In this document: one piece after another, positions 34,604 to 42,572 of the stretch | Layout: each line of letters starts with the position of its first letter | Numbering within the stretch: the stretch's first letter is position 1 | NCBI GenBank assembly: GCA_017624855.1 | Contig: JAGAMF010000005.1 | Location: 248,001 to 312,000 of the forward strand | Direction: 5' to 3' | Length of the DNA: 64,000 nt | From: Lachnospiraceae bacterium | Lineage (GTDB): Bacteria; Bacillota; Clostridia; Lachnospirales; Lachnospiraceae | Program-made: the position numbers and the translations under genes | The notes under the pieces: generated by a model | Databases searched by the model: none | What the model was told of the DNA's origin: nothing | Seen by the model: only the letters and a program-made list of their open reading frames with translations

Positions 34604-34726
34604 ATGCCTGTCTTTGTGTGATGAGGTCTGTACAAATATTATATTTGCCAAACATTACATTTTGCGATAGAATTTGAAGGAATGTAAAAGTGATTCGCCA
34701 AACAACGATATATAAGGGGAATGAAT

Positions 34727-35440
34727 ATGTACGAATGGAAAACCCGTATACGATACAGTGAAGTAGGAACCGACGGTCTTTTAACCATGTGCTCTCTGAT
34801 TGATTATTTTCAGGATTGCGTTAATTTAGATTCCGATGACCGTAAGGTGGGCTATTGGGAGTTAAGTAAAAAGAATTTAGGCTGGATTCTTCTGACCTGG
34901 CAGATAGAAGTGAACCGCTATCCGCGAATGGGTGAAACCGTGGTGATTTCTACGGCGCCTCATGGATTCAGAGGAACTTTCGGCTATCGTAATTTCCTGA
35001 TGCATGATGAGGCTGGCGAACTTCTGGCGGTTGCCGACAGTACATGGATGCTTATGGACTTTACGGCGATGAAACCGGTGCGGCCTTCCGACGAAATTTT
35101 AAATGCTTACGAATTGGAAGAGCGCTATCCTATGGAGTATTCCAGAGCCAAAATCGTACTTGGTGATAACAAGGAAGAGCAGGAACACTTTTATGTGGGA
35201 GTACATCACCTGGATACCAATCATCATGTAAACAACGGCCAGTATGTGGCTATGGCGCAGCAGTATCTTCCCGATGGATATGTGGTAAACAGACTTCGGG
35301 TGGAATATCGTAAACAGGCTATGCTTGGAGATGAAATCGCTCCCTGGGTATCCTGCGAGGAGGGTGCTTATAAGGTATCCATAAACAATGGCGAAGACGC
35401 TGCTTTTGCAGTGTTGCTTTTTGAAACCAATGTAAAATAG
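34727..35440 (+). CDS. Acyl-ACP thioesterase
   Basis: A 237-residue double hot-dog thioesterase of the FatA/FatB-like bacterial type, releasing fatty acids from acyl carrier protein. The catalytic region is VHHLDTNHHVNNGQYV (Asn/His/Glu-type site), with MYEWKTRIRYSEVG at the N-terminus. AAGGGG lies seven bases before the ATG at 34727 and only one before 34721, so the former is chosen. It precedes the CvfB gene by 50 bp. Confidence 0.9.
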   Translation: MYEWKTRIRYSEVGTDGLLTMCSLIDYFQDCVNLDSDDRKVGYWELSKKNLGWILLTWQIEVNRYPRMGETVVISTAPHGFRGTFGYRNFLMHDEAGELLAVADSTWMLMDFTAMKPVRPSDEILNAYELEERYPMEYSRAKIVLGDNKEEQEHFYVGVHHLDTNHHVNNGQYVAMAQQYLPDGYVVNRLRVEYRKQAMLGDEIAPWVSCEEGAYKVSINNGEDAAFAVLLFETNVK

Positions 35441-35490
35441 ACATAAACGGGTATGGAGAAATACCCACAACCAACAGAACGGAGGACATC

Positions 35491-36333
35491 ATGTTAGAAT
35501 TAGGAAAAGTACAAACATTACAGGCGGTTAAGAAAGTAGAATTCGGTATGTATTTTGTTGCCTTGGATGATAAAAAAGGCGAGGAGCGAGTTCTCCTTCC
35601 GGCCAAGCAGGTGCCCAAAGGAATGGAAATCGGCGACCGGGCAGAATTGTTTCTGTATAAGGATTCATCCGATCGTTTGATTGCGACTACAAGAACCCCG
35701 ATGGTTACTTTGGGAAAAGTGGCAAGATTAAAAGTTGCAGGCACCACCAAAATCGGCGCATTCCTGGATTGGGGCCTGGAGAAAGATTTGCTTCTTCCTT
35801 TCAGAGAGCAGACCTATCGCGTGCGGGAAGGCGATGAAGTGCTTGCGGCTCTTTATATCGATAAAAGTAACCGCCTATGTGCAACCATGAAATTATATCA
35901 CTATCTGGAAAAAGGCGGCGATTATAAAAAAGATGACTGGGTAACCGGTACACTGTATGAAATCAGCGATAATTTCGGTGCTTTTATTGCGGTGGACGAT
36001 AAATATTCCGGTCTGGTTCCTGCCAAGGATTTTCATAAAAATGTGGAGTGCGGAACGAAAGTTGAGGCCAGAGTTACGGGAATTCTGGAAGATGGCAAAA
36101 TCAATCTTAGCTTAAAAGATAAGGCGTATTTGCAGATTAGCAAGGATGCGGAAGAAATCATGAGTGTTATCGAAAGCTATGACGGTGTACTGCCTTTTAA
36201 CGATAAGGCTTCACCGGAAACCATTAAGCGTGAAATGGGAATGAGTAAAAACGAATTCAAGCGTGCCGTAGGCAATCTGTTAAAAGCGGGGCGTATTGAA
36301 ATTACGGAAAAATCCATTCGCAAAGTGAAGTAA
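35491..36333 (+). CDS. cvfB: CvfB-type S1 RNA-binding protein
   Basis: A 280-residue protein with tandem S1-like OB folds (about 1-65, 68-135 and 145-212, the last with GTLYEISDNFGAFIAVDD and DGKINLSL) and a C-terminal winged helix (about 220-280). This is the CvfB/YitL architecture. CvfB binds RNA and affects virulence-factor expression in staphylococci; the role here is unknown. CGGAGG precedes the ATG. Confidence 0.9.
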   Translation: MLELGKVQTLQAVKKVEFGMYFVALDDKKGEERVLLPAKQVPKGMEIGDRAELFLYKDSSDRLIATTRTPMVTLGKVARLKVAGTTKIGAFLDWGLEKDLLLPFREQTYRVREGDEVLAALYIDKSNRLCATMKLYHYLEKGGDYKKDDWVTGTLYEISDNFGAFIAVDDKYSGLVPAKDFHKNVECGTKVEARVTGILEDGKINLSLKDKAYLQISKDAEEIMSVIESYDGVLPFNDKASPETIKREMGMSKNEFKRAVGNLLKAGRIEITEKSIRKVK

Positions 36334-36334
36334 G

Positions 36335-36363
36335 TTGAAACGCAGACAACTTTCTGCTATACT
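36335..36363 (+). promoter_or_regulatory. Promoter of the WecG-type gene
   Basis: TTGAAA (36335-36340), a 17-bp spacer and TATACT (36358-36363). A small hairpin AGCCG/CGGCT lies in the leader near 36377. Confidence 0.7.
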
Positions 36364-36434
36364 AAGCAGAGTAATAAGCCGTTAATCGCGGCTGGGTATA
36401 TATAGGGACAAGCATAAACAAGAAGGTGATACTT

Positions 36435-37178
36435 GTGAAAGTAATTGATGTTTTGGGAATGCATATTACCGATTATCCGATTAAAGAGGCGATTAAGCAT
36501 GCTTTAAAATATATCGGTAACGGTGCAATGAACACAATCTTTTATGTATCTTCGCCTGTGTTGCTGGAAGCAGGGGAAAATCCGCAACAGAGAGAATGGC
36601 TGGAATCCATGGATATGCTTCTTTACGGAGAACCAACGGTTCTGGATGTTCTGGGGGAGAACACAAGAGAGCGTAAAAATGAAATCAAGCAGGATGCTTT
36701 TTTACACGAATATATAAAAAAGATTGCCCGAGGAAAGCAGCGGGTGTATCTTATTCTTGATTCGCAGGAGAAGGCCGATCAGTTAAATGAATATCTTCAT
36801 GATTTGCATGAAAGCGTAGATGTGATCGGAATATATATATGGGATGAAGAAAACTCCAAGGCGGAGGATTTGGTGAATGAACTGAACGATGTTTCGCCGG
36901 ATGTTATCATTTCCAAGATCCCGAATCTTGTGCAGCAGAAGTTAATCTGCGAGAATCGCAGAATGATTAATGCCAGTGTGTGGATTGCATTGTTGCATGA
37001 GCGTGTAATTAAAAAGAAAAAAGTAACTTTCGGTTCGAAGTTAAACAGATTGTTTTATATGCGACTTTTTAAGCGCAAGGTAAACAAGTACGAAACGGAG
37101 AAAACCGAAGTTGCGCAAGCAGAGCAGAAGGAAACCGATGCGGATGGTGCCGACGGTCAGGCTGCGGATGCGGAATAA
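36435..37178 (+). CDS. WecG/TagA/CpsF-type glycosyltransferase
   Basis: A 247-residue protein with the GT26 layout: IDVLGMHITDYPI at the N-terminus, MLLYGEPTVLDVLG in the middle, then a Rossmann-like part with VYLILDSQEKADQL. GT26 enzymes add ManNAc or related sugars to lipid-linked precursors of surface polymers. The GTG at 36435 is chosen because AGAAGG overlaps the upstream GTG. The C-terminal tail is basic then Glu/Ala rich. It ends a few bases before the cobalamin riboswitch. Confidence 0.75.
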   Translation: MKVIDVLGMHITDYPIKEAIKHALKYIGNGAMNTIFYVSSPVLLEAGENPQQREWLESMDMLLYGEPTVLDVLGENTRERKNEIKQDAFLHEYIKKIARGKQRVYLILDSQEKADQLNEYLHDLHESVDVIGIYIWDEENSKAEDLVNELNDVSPDVIISKIPNLVQQKLICENRRMINASVWIALLHERVIKKKKVTFGSKLNRLFYMRLFKRKVNKYETEKTEVAQAEQKETDADGADGQAADAE

Positions 37179-37183
37179 TACAA

Positions 37184-37396
37184 CTACATAACGGAACAGG
37201 TGATGCGGGAGCCGTAGGCTTGGCTGCATTGAAAAGGGAAGCAGGTGTAAGTCCTGCACGAACTCGTCACTGTAATAGGGGAGCTCATCCTAAGATGCCA
37301 CTGGGGGACCGGGAAGGCAGGTTGAGTGATGAACCTTAAGTCAGGAGACCTGCCTGGTGTCCGGTACGAAAAGCAAACGCTTTTAAGCCACGAGTA
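37184..37396 (+). ncRNA. Cobalamin (B12) riboswitch
   Basis: Hallmarks of the adenosylcobalamin element are present in order: GCAGGTGTAAGTCCTGC (37241-37257), CACTG, and the B12 box AGTCAGGAGACCTGCCT (37339-37355). A strong terminator follows at 37448. It controls the downstream DUF4430 and ECF-S genes, which should be switched off when the cofactor is plentiful. Confidence 0.93.
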
Positions 37397-37447
37397 ATTG
37401 GCGGTACGAGATTCCGAAAGTCTAAGGACTTTATTTTGGTGTGCGTA

Positions 37448-37479
37448 AACCTCTTACTCGTTGAGTAAGAGGTTTTTTG
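37448..37479 (+). terminator. Riboswitch-controlled terminator
   Basis: A perfect 12-bp stem AACCTCTTACTC/GAGTAAGAGGTT and T6 tail. The upstream CGAGTAA (near 37391) could compete with the stem as antiterminator. Confidence 0.85.
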
Positions 37480-37563
37480 TTGTATAAACATGTTTATTTA
37501 AAAGCGTCAATTCACATTATTCGTAAAAAAATGTGCAGCACATTTTTTTATATAAAAACAAAA

Positions 37564-37600
37564 AGAAAGGAGAGTATAATTCATAAAATACGAATTATAC
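37564..37600 (+). promoter_or_regulatory. Ribosome binding site separated from its start by a hairpin
   Basis: AAAGGAGA (37566-37573) is followed directly by a perfect 9-bp hairpin, GTATAATTC/GAATTATAC (37574-37600). Nine further nucleotides lead to the ATG at 37610. Linear spacing is far too long, but folding of the hairpin leaves about nine or ten nucleotides, the normal distance. No alternative start lies in frame, since TAA at 37577 blocks it. Confidence 0.65.
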
Positions 37601-37609
37601 AAGAAAGAA

Positions 37610-38020
37610 ATGAGTAGTAAAACAAAGAAAATTCTGGGAATTGTTTTGGGAGCATTGGCAATTGTTATCCTTATCGGTGGAATGATTGCCGCATGGTTGA
37701 TTTTTGGAGCAAAGCCCCAGGCAGGTGAAAAAGAAATTACCATAGAGGTCATTAACTCCGCGGACGAATCCGTTCTCTATGAATTAAACACGGATGCTGA
37801 GTTTTTACGACAGGCAATGGATGAAGCGGATGGCTTGACTTATGAGGGCGAAGAAGGCGCTTACGGTCTTATGATCACAACCGTAAACGGAGAGCAGGCT
37901 ATTTATGAGGAAAACGGTGCTTACTGGAGTTTCTATGTAAATGGCGAATACTGCAATTACGGTATCGATGAGCAACCTGTGGCGGATGGTGATGCATTTG
38001 TGATTGAGTATGCACAGTAA
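37610..38020 (+). CDS. Membrane-anchored DUF4430 protein, probable cobalamin capture
   Basis: A 136-residue protein with one N-terminal membrane helix (about 8-33) and an extracellular DUF4430 domain (about 42-136; ELNTDAEFLRQAMDEA, then GAYWSFYVNGEYCNYGID). DUF4430 resembles the C-terminal domain of transcobalamin and intrinsic factor. Placed behind a B12 riboswitch and before an ECF substrate component, it probably hands cobalamin or a precursor to the transporter. Translation appears to depend on a hairpin-bridged ribosome binding site. Confidence 0.85.
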   Translation: MSSKTKKILGIVLGALAIVILIGGMIAAWLIFGAKPQAGEKEITIEVINSADESVLYELNTDAEFLRQAMDEADGLTYEGEEGAYGLMITTVNGEQAIYEENGAYWSFYVNGEYCNYGIDEQPVADGDAFVIEYAQ

Positions 38021-38077
38021 AATATAAGCAATGCTACAAATAATAAGCAAACATAATTGAAGTGAGATAAAGCAAAA

Positions 38078-38641
38078 ATGACAGACAGAGAAACCGGAAA
38101 CATTGAGAAGAAAAAAAGAATATCGGCCAAAGATATAGCTCTCATCGGAATGATGATCGCTATAATTGAGGTGTGCAAATATGCTCTGGCGGGAGTGCCC
38201 AATGTGGAGCTTACCACTTTTTGGATTATCATGTTTACCCTGTATTTGGGTAAAAGAATTTTTTATGTTATTCCGGCATTTATTCTGATAGAAGCGGTTG
38301 TTTACGGTTTTCATATATGGATTATCATGTATATTTATGCCTGGCCCCTGCTTGCATTGGCCACCTTGCTGATTAGAAAGAAAAATTCCTATTTGGGGTG
38401 TGCGTTCCTTTCTTGCGTGTTTGGCTTGTTATTTGGTTTGCTTTGTTCGATTCCCTACATTTTTACAGGGGCATTTGACGGCGGTCTGTTAAACGGGTTT
38501 CGCGTGGCATTCACATGGTGGATTGCCGGTATTCCTTGGGATTTGGTTCACGGTATAAGCAATCTTGTGATTATGCTGGTACTTTATTTCCCGATATCCA
38601 AGGCAATGCAATTGGCAGCAGGATTTGTAGAGAAAGATTGA
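38078..38641 (+). CDS. ECF transporter substrate-binding (S) component, probable cobalamin
   Basis: A 187-residue membrane protein with about six hydrophobic segments and a short basic N-terminus (KKKRISAKDIALIGMMIA), as in ECF S components, which dock on a shared energy-coupling module. No EcfA or EcfT gene is adjacent. Substrate assignment rests on the riboswitch and the DUF4430 partner 57 bp upstream. A terminator follows. Confidence 0.82.
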   Translation: MTDRETGNIEKKKRISAKDIALIGMMIAIIEVCKYALAGVPNVELTTFWIIMFTLYLGKRIFYVIPAFILIEAVVYGFHIWIIMYIYAWPLLALATLLIRKKNSYLGCAFLSCVFGLLFGLLCSIPYIFTGAFDGGLLNGFRVAFTWWIAGIPWDLVHGISNLVIMLVLYFPISKAMQLAAGFVEKD

Positions 38642-38645
38642 TGAA

Positions 38646-38686
38646 AAGAGGTTCCCCGAAGTAAATTTGGGGAACTCTTATTTTTT
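38646..38686 (+). terminator. Rho-independent terminator
   Basis: Stem AAGAGGTTCCCC/GGGGAACTCTT (one bulge) with an 11-nt loop and T6 tail. Confidence 0.85.
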
Positions 38687-38730
38687 GTGTTTTTATCCTT
38701 GTAACCTTTGTTAAAACAATGCCTCTGCCC

Positions 38731-38760
38731 TTGACATTATGGACATCCGTGGTTTATAAT
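38731..38760 (+). promoter_or_regulatory. greA promoter
   Basis: Consensus TTGACA (38731-38736) and TATAAT (38755-38760) with an 18-bp spacer. Confidence 0.85.
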
Positions 38761-38830
38761 ACTAAATTGCTATAAGAATAAGCGTGGGAAGATATTACCT
38801 GCGGTCCAGAAGGAAGAAAGGGAGCTTAAA

Positions 38831-39319
38831 ATGGCAGAAATTAAGAAAAATCTATTAACACGTGAAGGTTTAAAAAAATACGAGGACGAATTACAGGAGT
38901 TAAAAGTTGTAAGACGTAAAGAAGTTTCCCAGAAGTTAAAAGAAGCAAGAGCCCAGGGTGACTTATCCGAAAACGCTGAATATGATGCAGCGAAAGAAGA
39001 ACAGCGCGACATTGAAGCAAGAATCTTCGAATTGGAGCAGTTGTTAAAGACAGCAGAAGTTGTTGATGTTGATACCGAAAATGCATCGGACAAAGTGGTT
39101 GCTTTCGGTCATACCGTCAAGCTTCTTGATAAGGAATTAAAGCAGGAGAGAATCGTTACCATTAAAGGTGCGTCAGAAGCAGACAGCATAAGCGGAAGTA
39201 TTTCCAACGAATCACCTTTGGGTAAGGCATTAATCGGTGCTAAGAAGGGTGAAACCATTAGCGTGGAAGCACCTGTTGGCGTGATTAAATATAAAGTTGT
39301 GGATATTATTAAACAGTAA
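38831..39319 (+). CDS. greA: Transcription elongation factor GreA
   Basis: A 162-residue GreA. The N-terminal coiled coil carries the acidic tip and QGDLSENAEYDAAKE, and the C-terminal FKBP-like domain ends GVIKYKVVDI. It rescues backtracked RNA polymerase by stimulating transcript cleavage. GGGAG precedes the ATG. It lies 92 bp upstream of lysS, a common Clostridia arrangement. Confidence 0.97.
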   Translation: MAEIKKNLLTREGLKKYEDELQELKVVRRKEVSQKLKEARAQGDLSENAEYDAAKEEQRDIEARIFELEQLLKTAEVVDVDTENASDKVVAFGHTVKLLDKELKQERIVTIKGASEADSISGSISNESPLGKALIGAKKGETISVEAPVGVIKYKVVDIIKQ

Positions 39320-39411
39320 AACCAAAATATGAAAAAATGAGGGGTTGTTTGCGGAAGCAGACAACTTCTTGCTTGATAGCAGTAATTATAGACAGATAAA
39401 GGAGTAAAATT

Positions 39412-41034
39412 GTGGCAGAACAGAATCAGCAGAATCAGAAGAATCAGCAGCCGGAGCAGGATTTAAACCAGCTTTTAAAAGTGCGTCGTGAAAAACTTGC
39501 AAATCTTCAGGAGTCCGGCAAAGATCCTTTTGTAATTACGAAATATGATCAGACACATCATACAGCAGATGCAAAAGAGTTATACATTGCACATGAAGAG
39601 GAGTTGTTGGCCGGAAGAACTGAGCCGAATGTAGATGGCTTGGACGAGGCTCAGGCCAGAGAAGTAATCAATGCGGATTACAATGAAAGAAGAGCAATTA
39701 TGGACGCAAGTCCCATTGAAGTCTCCATTGCAGGACGTATGATGTCAAAGCGTGTTATGGGTAAGGCTTCTTTCTGTAACATTCAGGACTTAAAGGGCAA
39801 AATTCAGGTTTATGTAGCCAGAGATGCTGTGGGCGAAGAAACCTATGCAGATTTTAAGAAAGCGGATATCGGTGATATCTATGGCGTGAAGGGATATGTA
39901 TTTCGTACCAAGGCCGGAGAAATTTCGGTACATGCGGTTGAAATGACTATGTTATCCAAGAGCTTACAGATTTTGCCGGAGAAATTCCACGGCTTAACCA
40001 ATACGGATATTCGTTATCGTCAGAGATATACCGATTTAATCATGAACGAAGAAGTAAAAGATACTTTTATTAAGCGTTCTAAAATTATCAGCACTATTCG
40101 TAAGTATTTGGCAGGCGAAGGTTTTATGGAAGTGGAAACACCTATGCTTGTGGCTAACGCAGGCGGTGCTGCGGCAAGACCTTTCGAGACTCATTTCAAT
40201 GCATTGGATGAGGACTTAAAGCTTAGAATCTCTCTTGAATTATACTTAAAGAGATTAATCGTAGGTGGACTTGAGCGTGTATATGAAATCGGTCGTGTAT
40301 TCCGTAACGAAGGTCTTGATACAAGACATAATCCGGAATTTACTTTGATGGAATTATATCAGGCATATACTGACTACAACGGAATGATGGATTTAACCGA
40401 GAATATGTTCCGCTATGTGGCTCAGGAAGTTTTGGGTACCACTAAGATTGTATATAACGGCATTGAAATGGATTGGGGCAAGCCCTTCGAAAGAATTACC
40501 ATGATTGATGCGGTTAAAAAATATACCGGCGTTGATTTTAACGAGATTGCAGATACGGAAGCAGCTAAGGCAATCGCTAAGGAAAAACATGTTGAGTTCG
40601 AAGCTCATCATACAAAGGGCGATATCTTGAATCTTTTCTTTGAAGAGTTTGTAGAAGAACATTTGATTCAGCCTACTTTTGTTATGGATCATCCTATCGA
40701 GATTTCACCTCTTACCAAGAAGAAACCCGAAGATCCCAACTATGTTGAGCGTTTCGAGTTATTCATGAACGGATGGGAAATGTGTAACGCATATTCAGAG
40801 CTTAACGATCCCATCGACCAGAGAGAACGATTCAAGGCACAGGAAGCATTGCTTGCTCTCGGTGATGAAGAAGCGAACACTACAGATGAAGATTTCATGT
40901 ATGCATTGGAACTTGGTATGCCTCCCACAGGTGGTATCGGCTATGGTATCGACAGACTCTGTATGTTGCTTACAGACAGCTATGCAATCAGAGATGTATT
41001 GTTGTTCCCGACAATGAAGAGTTTAGATAAATAA
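39412..41034 (+). CDS. lysS: Lysyl-tRNA synthetase, class II
   Basis: A 540-residue class II LysRS. An anticodon-binding OB fold (about 100-195) precedes the catalytic domain with motif 1 around FMEVETPML, motif 2 FRNEGLDTRHNPEFT and motif 3 GIGYGIDRL. It starts at GTG after AAAGGAG. It is about 40 residues longer than typical because of an extra segment around residues 60-100 before the OB fold (EELLAGRTEPNVDGLDEA). Its terminator is duplicated 1.35 kb downstream. Confidence 0.97.
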   Translation: MAEQNQQNQKNQQPEQDLNQLLKVRREKLANLQESGKDPFVITKYDQTHHTADAKELYIAHEEELLAGRTEPNVDGLDEAQAREVINADYNERRAIMDASPIEVSIAGRMMSKRVMGKASFCNIQDLKGKIQVYVARDAVGEETYADFKKADIGDIYGVKGYVFRTKAGEISVHAVEMTMLSKSLQILPEKFHGLTNTDIRYRQRYTDLIMNEEVKDTFIKRSKIISTIRKYLAGEGFMEVETPMLVANAGGAAARPFETHFNALDEDLKLRISLELYLKRLIVGGLERVYEIGRVFRNEGLDTRHNPEFTLMELYQAYTDYNGMMDLTENMFRYVAQEVLGTTKIVYNGIEMDWGKPFERITMIDAVKKYTGVDFNEIADTEAAKAIAKEKHVEFEAHHTKGDILNLFFEEFVEEHLIQPTFVMDHPIEISPLTKKKPEDPNYVERFELFMNGWEMCNAYSELNDPIDQRERFKAQEALLALGDEEANTTDEDFMYALELGMPPTGGIGYGIDRLCMLLTDSYAIRDVLLFPTMKSLDK

Positions 41035-41081
41035 AATATCGATTTTACAAGGCTTTCCGAGATTTTCGGAGAGCCTTTTTT
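41030..41081 (+). repeat. Terminator and 52-bp direct repeat, copy 1
   Basis: The lysS terminator (stem AAGGCTTTCCGA with TTCGGAGAGCCTT, T6 tail) forms part of a 52-bp segment that recurs at 42383-42434 with only two differences. The stem itself works as a normal Rho-independent terminator. Confidence 0.9.
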
Positions 41082-41316
41082 GTTGCTTTACACGGAAATT
41101 ACACGGATTGCGATTTGATTTGTGTAAATGTGAGCAGGACATAAAGAAAGAGTAGCCTAATATTGCTTCCATGTATATAGCAAAGGAAAAGAAAAAGTTG
41201 CCACAAAAATTGTAATCAGTTTTTATGTTATAGCCTAGATTTTCTGCATTGGTTTACATTGAAAAAGCGTGATTTTTATGCTAATCTTATAAAATATAAA
41301 TAAAGAAAAGGGGCAG
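41082..41316 (+). promoter_or_regulatory. Leader of the Abi gene, possible structured RNA
   Basis: This 235-bp stretch has no credible coding frame. TTTACAC (41087-41093) can pair with GTGTAAA (41122-41128), and TTACAC recurs at 41099. A weak promoter, TTTACA (41253) with TATGCT (41277), precedes the Abi gene. AbiF-type relatives have been reported with an RNA antitoxin, so a small RNA could be encoded here; that is inference. Confidence 0.35.
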
Positions 41317-41322
41317 ATGTTG

Positions 41323-42267
41323 ATGGATATTGTTAAGCCGAAACTGTCAATTGATGAACAAATTGAGCATCTTAAAGTTAAAGGTGTTTTATTTAATATA
41401 ATGGATGAGAAAACAGCAAAAGATTATTTGAGAAAGCATAATAACTATTTCAAATTGACGGCTTACAGAAAAAATTATTCAAAGCATCCAGATGGTGAAA
41501 ACAAAGATAAATATATTAAATTAGAATTTGCATATTTGGTTGATATTTCTATTTCAGATATGAAACTCAGATATCAAATTATTCATATGGCACTTGATAT
41601 TGAACATCATGTAAAATTACAGCTTTTACAGAAAATTGATGCCAGTGATGAGGATGGATATCAAATTGTAAAAGATTATATTGATTCGTTACCGGAAAAT
41701 CAAAGAAATCAATTGTTGAGTGAAATTTCTCGAAATGAAAATAATATATATTGTGGTGATATTATTAACAAATATAATCCGGATTATCCGATTTGGGCAT
41801 TTGTTGAAATTATTCCGTTTGGAAGAGTAATATCGTTTTATGGATTCTGTGCGAATAGATTTCAGGATAAGAAGATGAATAATACATATTATCAGTTGCT
41901 AACCTGTAAGGAAATTAGAAATGCAGCGGCGCATAGTAATTGTATATTAAATGATTTGAAATCAGGAACGGCAAAGCACGCTACAAGTAATGATGTAACA
42001 AAGGAATTGGCAAAGATTAGAGCTATAAGCAAGGGATTTCGAAATATAAAAATGAGTAACGCCAGGATTCAACAAGTTGTTACATTGTTGTATGTACATA
42101 AAAACATAGTTGCTAGCGATGGAATTCGAAAAAATGAATGTGCTGAATTAGCAAAGGTTGTAGACAGGATGTTTCAGAATGAGGTCTATTATAAAGAAAA
42201 TGATATAATCAAAGGCACTTTTAATTACCTAAAATTGGTGGTTGACAATTGGTTTCCCATCGCATAA
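41323..42267 (+). CDS. Abi_2 family (AbiD/AbiF-type) abortive infection protein
   Basis: A 314-residue protein matching the Abi_2 pattern: KPKLSIDEQIEHLKVKG, then YLRKHNNYFKLTAYR and the LRYQIIHMALDIEHHVK helix. A HEPN ribonuclease motif R-x4-H is present as RNAAAH near residue 207. Such proteins abort phage infection by cutting RNA. AAAAGGGG precedes the ATG codons at 41317 and 41323; the latter has better spacing. It is a lone gene between two 52-bp direct repeats, has lower G+C than its flanks, and ends in a long hairpin, all pointing to horizontal acquisition. Confidence 0.88.
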   Translation: MDIVKPKLSIDEQIEHLKVKGVLFNIMDEKTAKDYLRKHNNYFKLTAYRKNYSKHPDGENKDKYIKLEFAYLVDISISDMKLRYQIIHMALDIEHHVKLQLLQKIDASDEDGYQIVKDYIDSLPENQRNQLLSEISRNENNIYCGDIINKYNPDYPIWAFVEIIPFGRVISFYGFCANRFQDKKMNNTYYQLLTCKEIRNAAAHSNCILNDLKSGTAKHATSNDVTKELAKIRAISKGFRNIKMSNARIQQVVTLLYVHKNIVASDGIRKNECAELAKVVDRMFQNEVYYKENDIIKGTFNYLKLVVDNWFPIA

Positions 42268-42274
42268 AATAATA

Positions 42275-42360
42275 ACACATAGAAAAAGAAAATCTTTTGC
42301 AGAGCGGCATTGCCTTGTGTGATGTTTGCTCTGATTTTCTTTATGTGTATAGTTTTTCTT
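42275..42360 (+). terminator. Long hairpin after the Abi gene
   Basis: Three paired blocks: ACACAT/ATGTGT (42275, 42343), AAAGAAAATC/GATTTTCTTT (42285, 42333) and CAGAGC/GCTCTG (42300, 42328). A T-rich stretch follows. It is probably the terminator of the Abi gene; a structured RNA is possible. Confidence 0.6.
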
Positions 42361-42382
42361 GTCTTTTTGCTTGGTAAAAAAG

Positions 42383-42434
42383 AATAAAATAACGATTTTA
42401 CAAGGCTTTCCGAAATTTTCGGAGAGCCTTTTTT
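42383..42434 (+). repeat. Terminator and 52-bp direct repeat, copy 2
   Basis: A copy of 41030-41081 with 50 of 52 positions identical, including the whole terminator stem and T6 tail. It separates the Abi gene from the Ter island. Confidence 0.9.
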
Positions 42435-42492
42435 ATGTCTGATATCCAAACGCCAAATATGTAAACTTACACTATAAAAAAAGCAATTTTTT

Positions 42493-42501
42493 TGCTATAA
42501 T
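42493..42501 (+). promoter_or_regulatory. Extended -10 promoter of the Ter island
   Basis: TG-C-TATAAT (-10 at 42496-42501) without a clear -35 box, 71 bp before the first gene of the island. A short AGCAA/TTGCT inverted repeat overlaps it, so regulation by a bound factor is possible. Confidence 0.5.
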
Positions 42502-42572
42502 ATATGAAGTGCGTAAAATGAATGCTTAAACCAAATTTTAGATAAAAAGAGAAAAACAAAAGGAGATTCATT

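Noticed and set aside
34721-34726. ATG at 34721 as start of the thioesterase
   Set aside because: AAGGGG ends one base before it, too close for initiation; the next ATG at 34727 has normal spacing.
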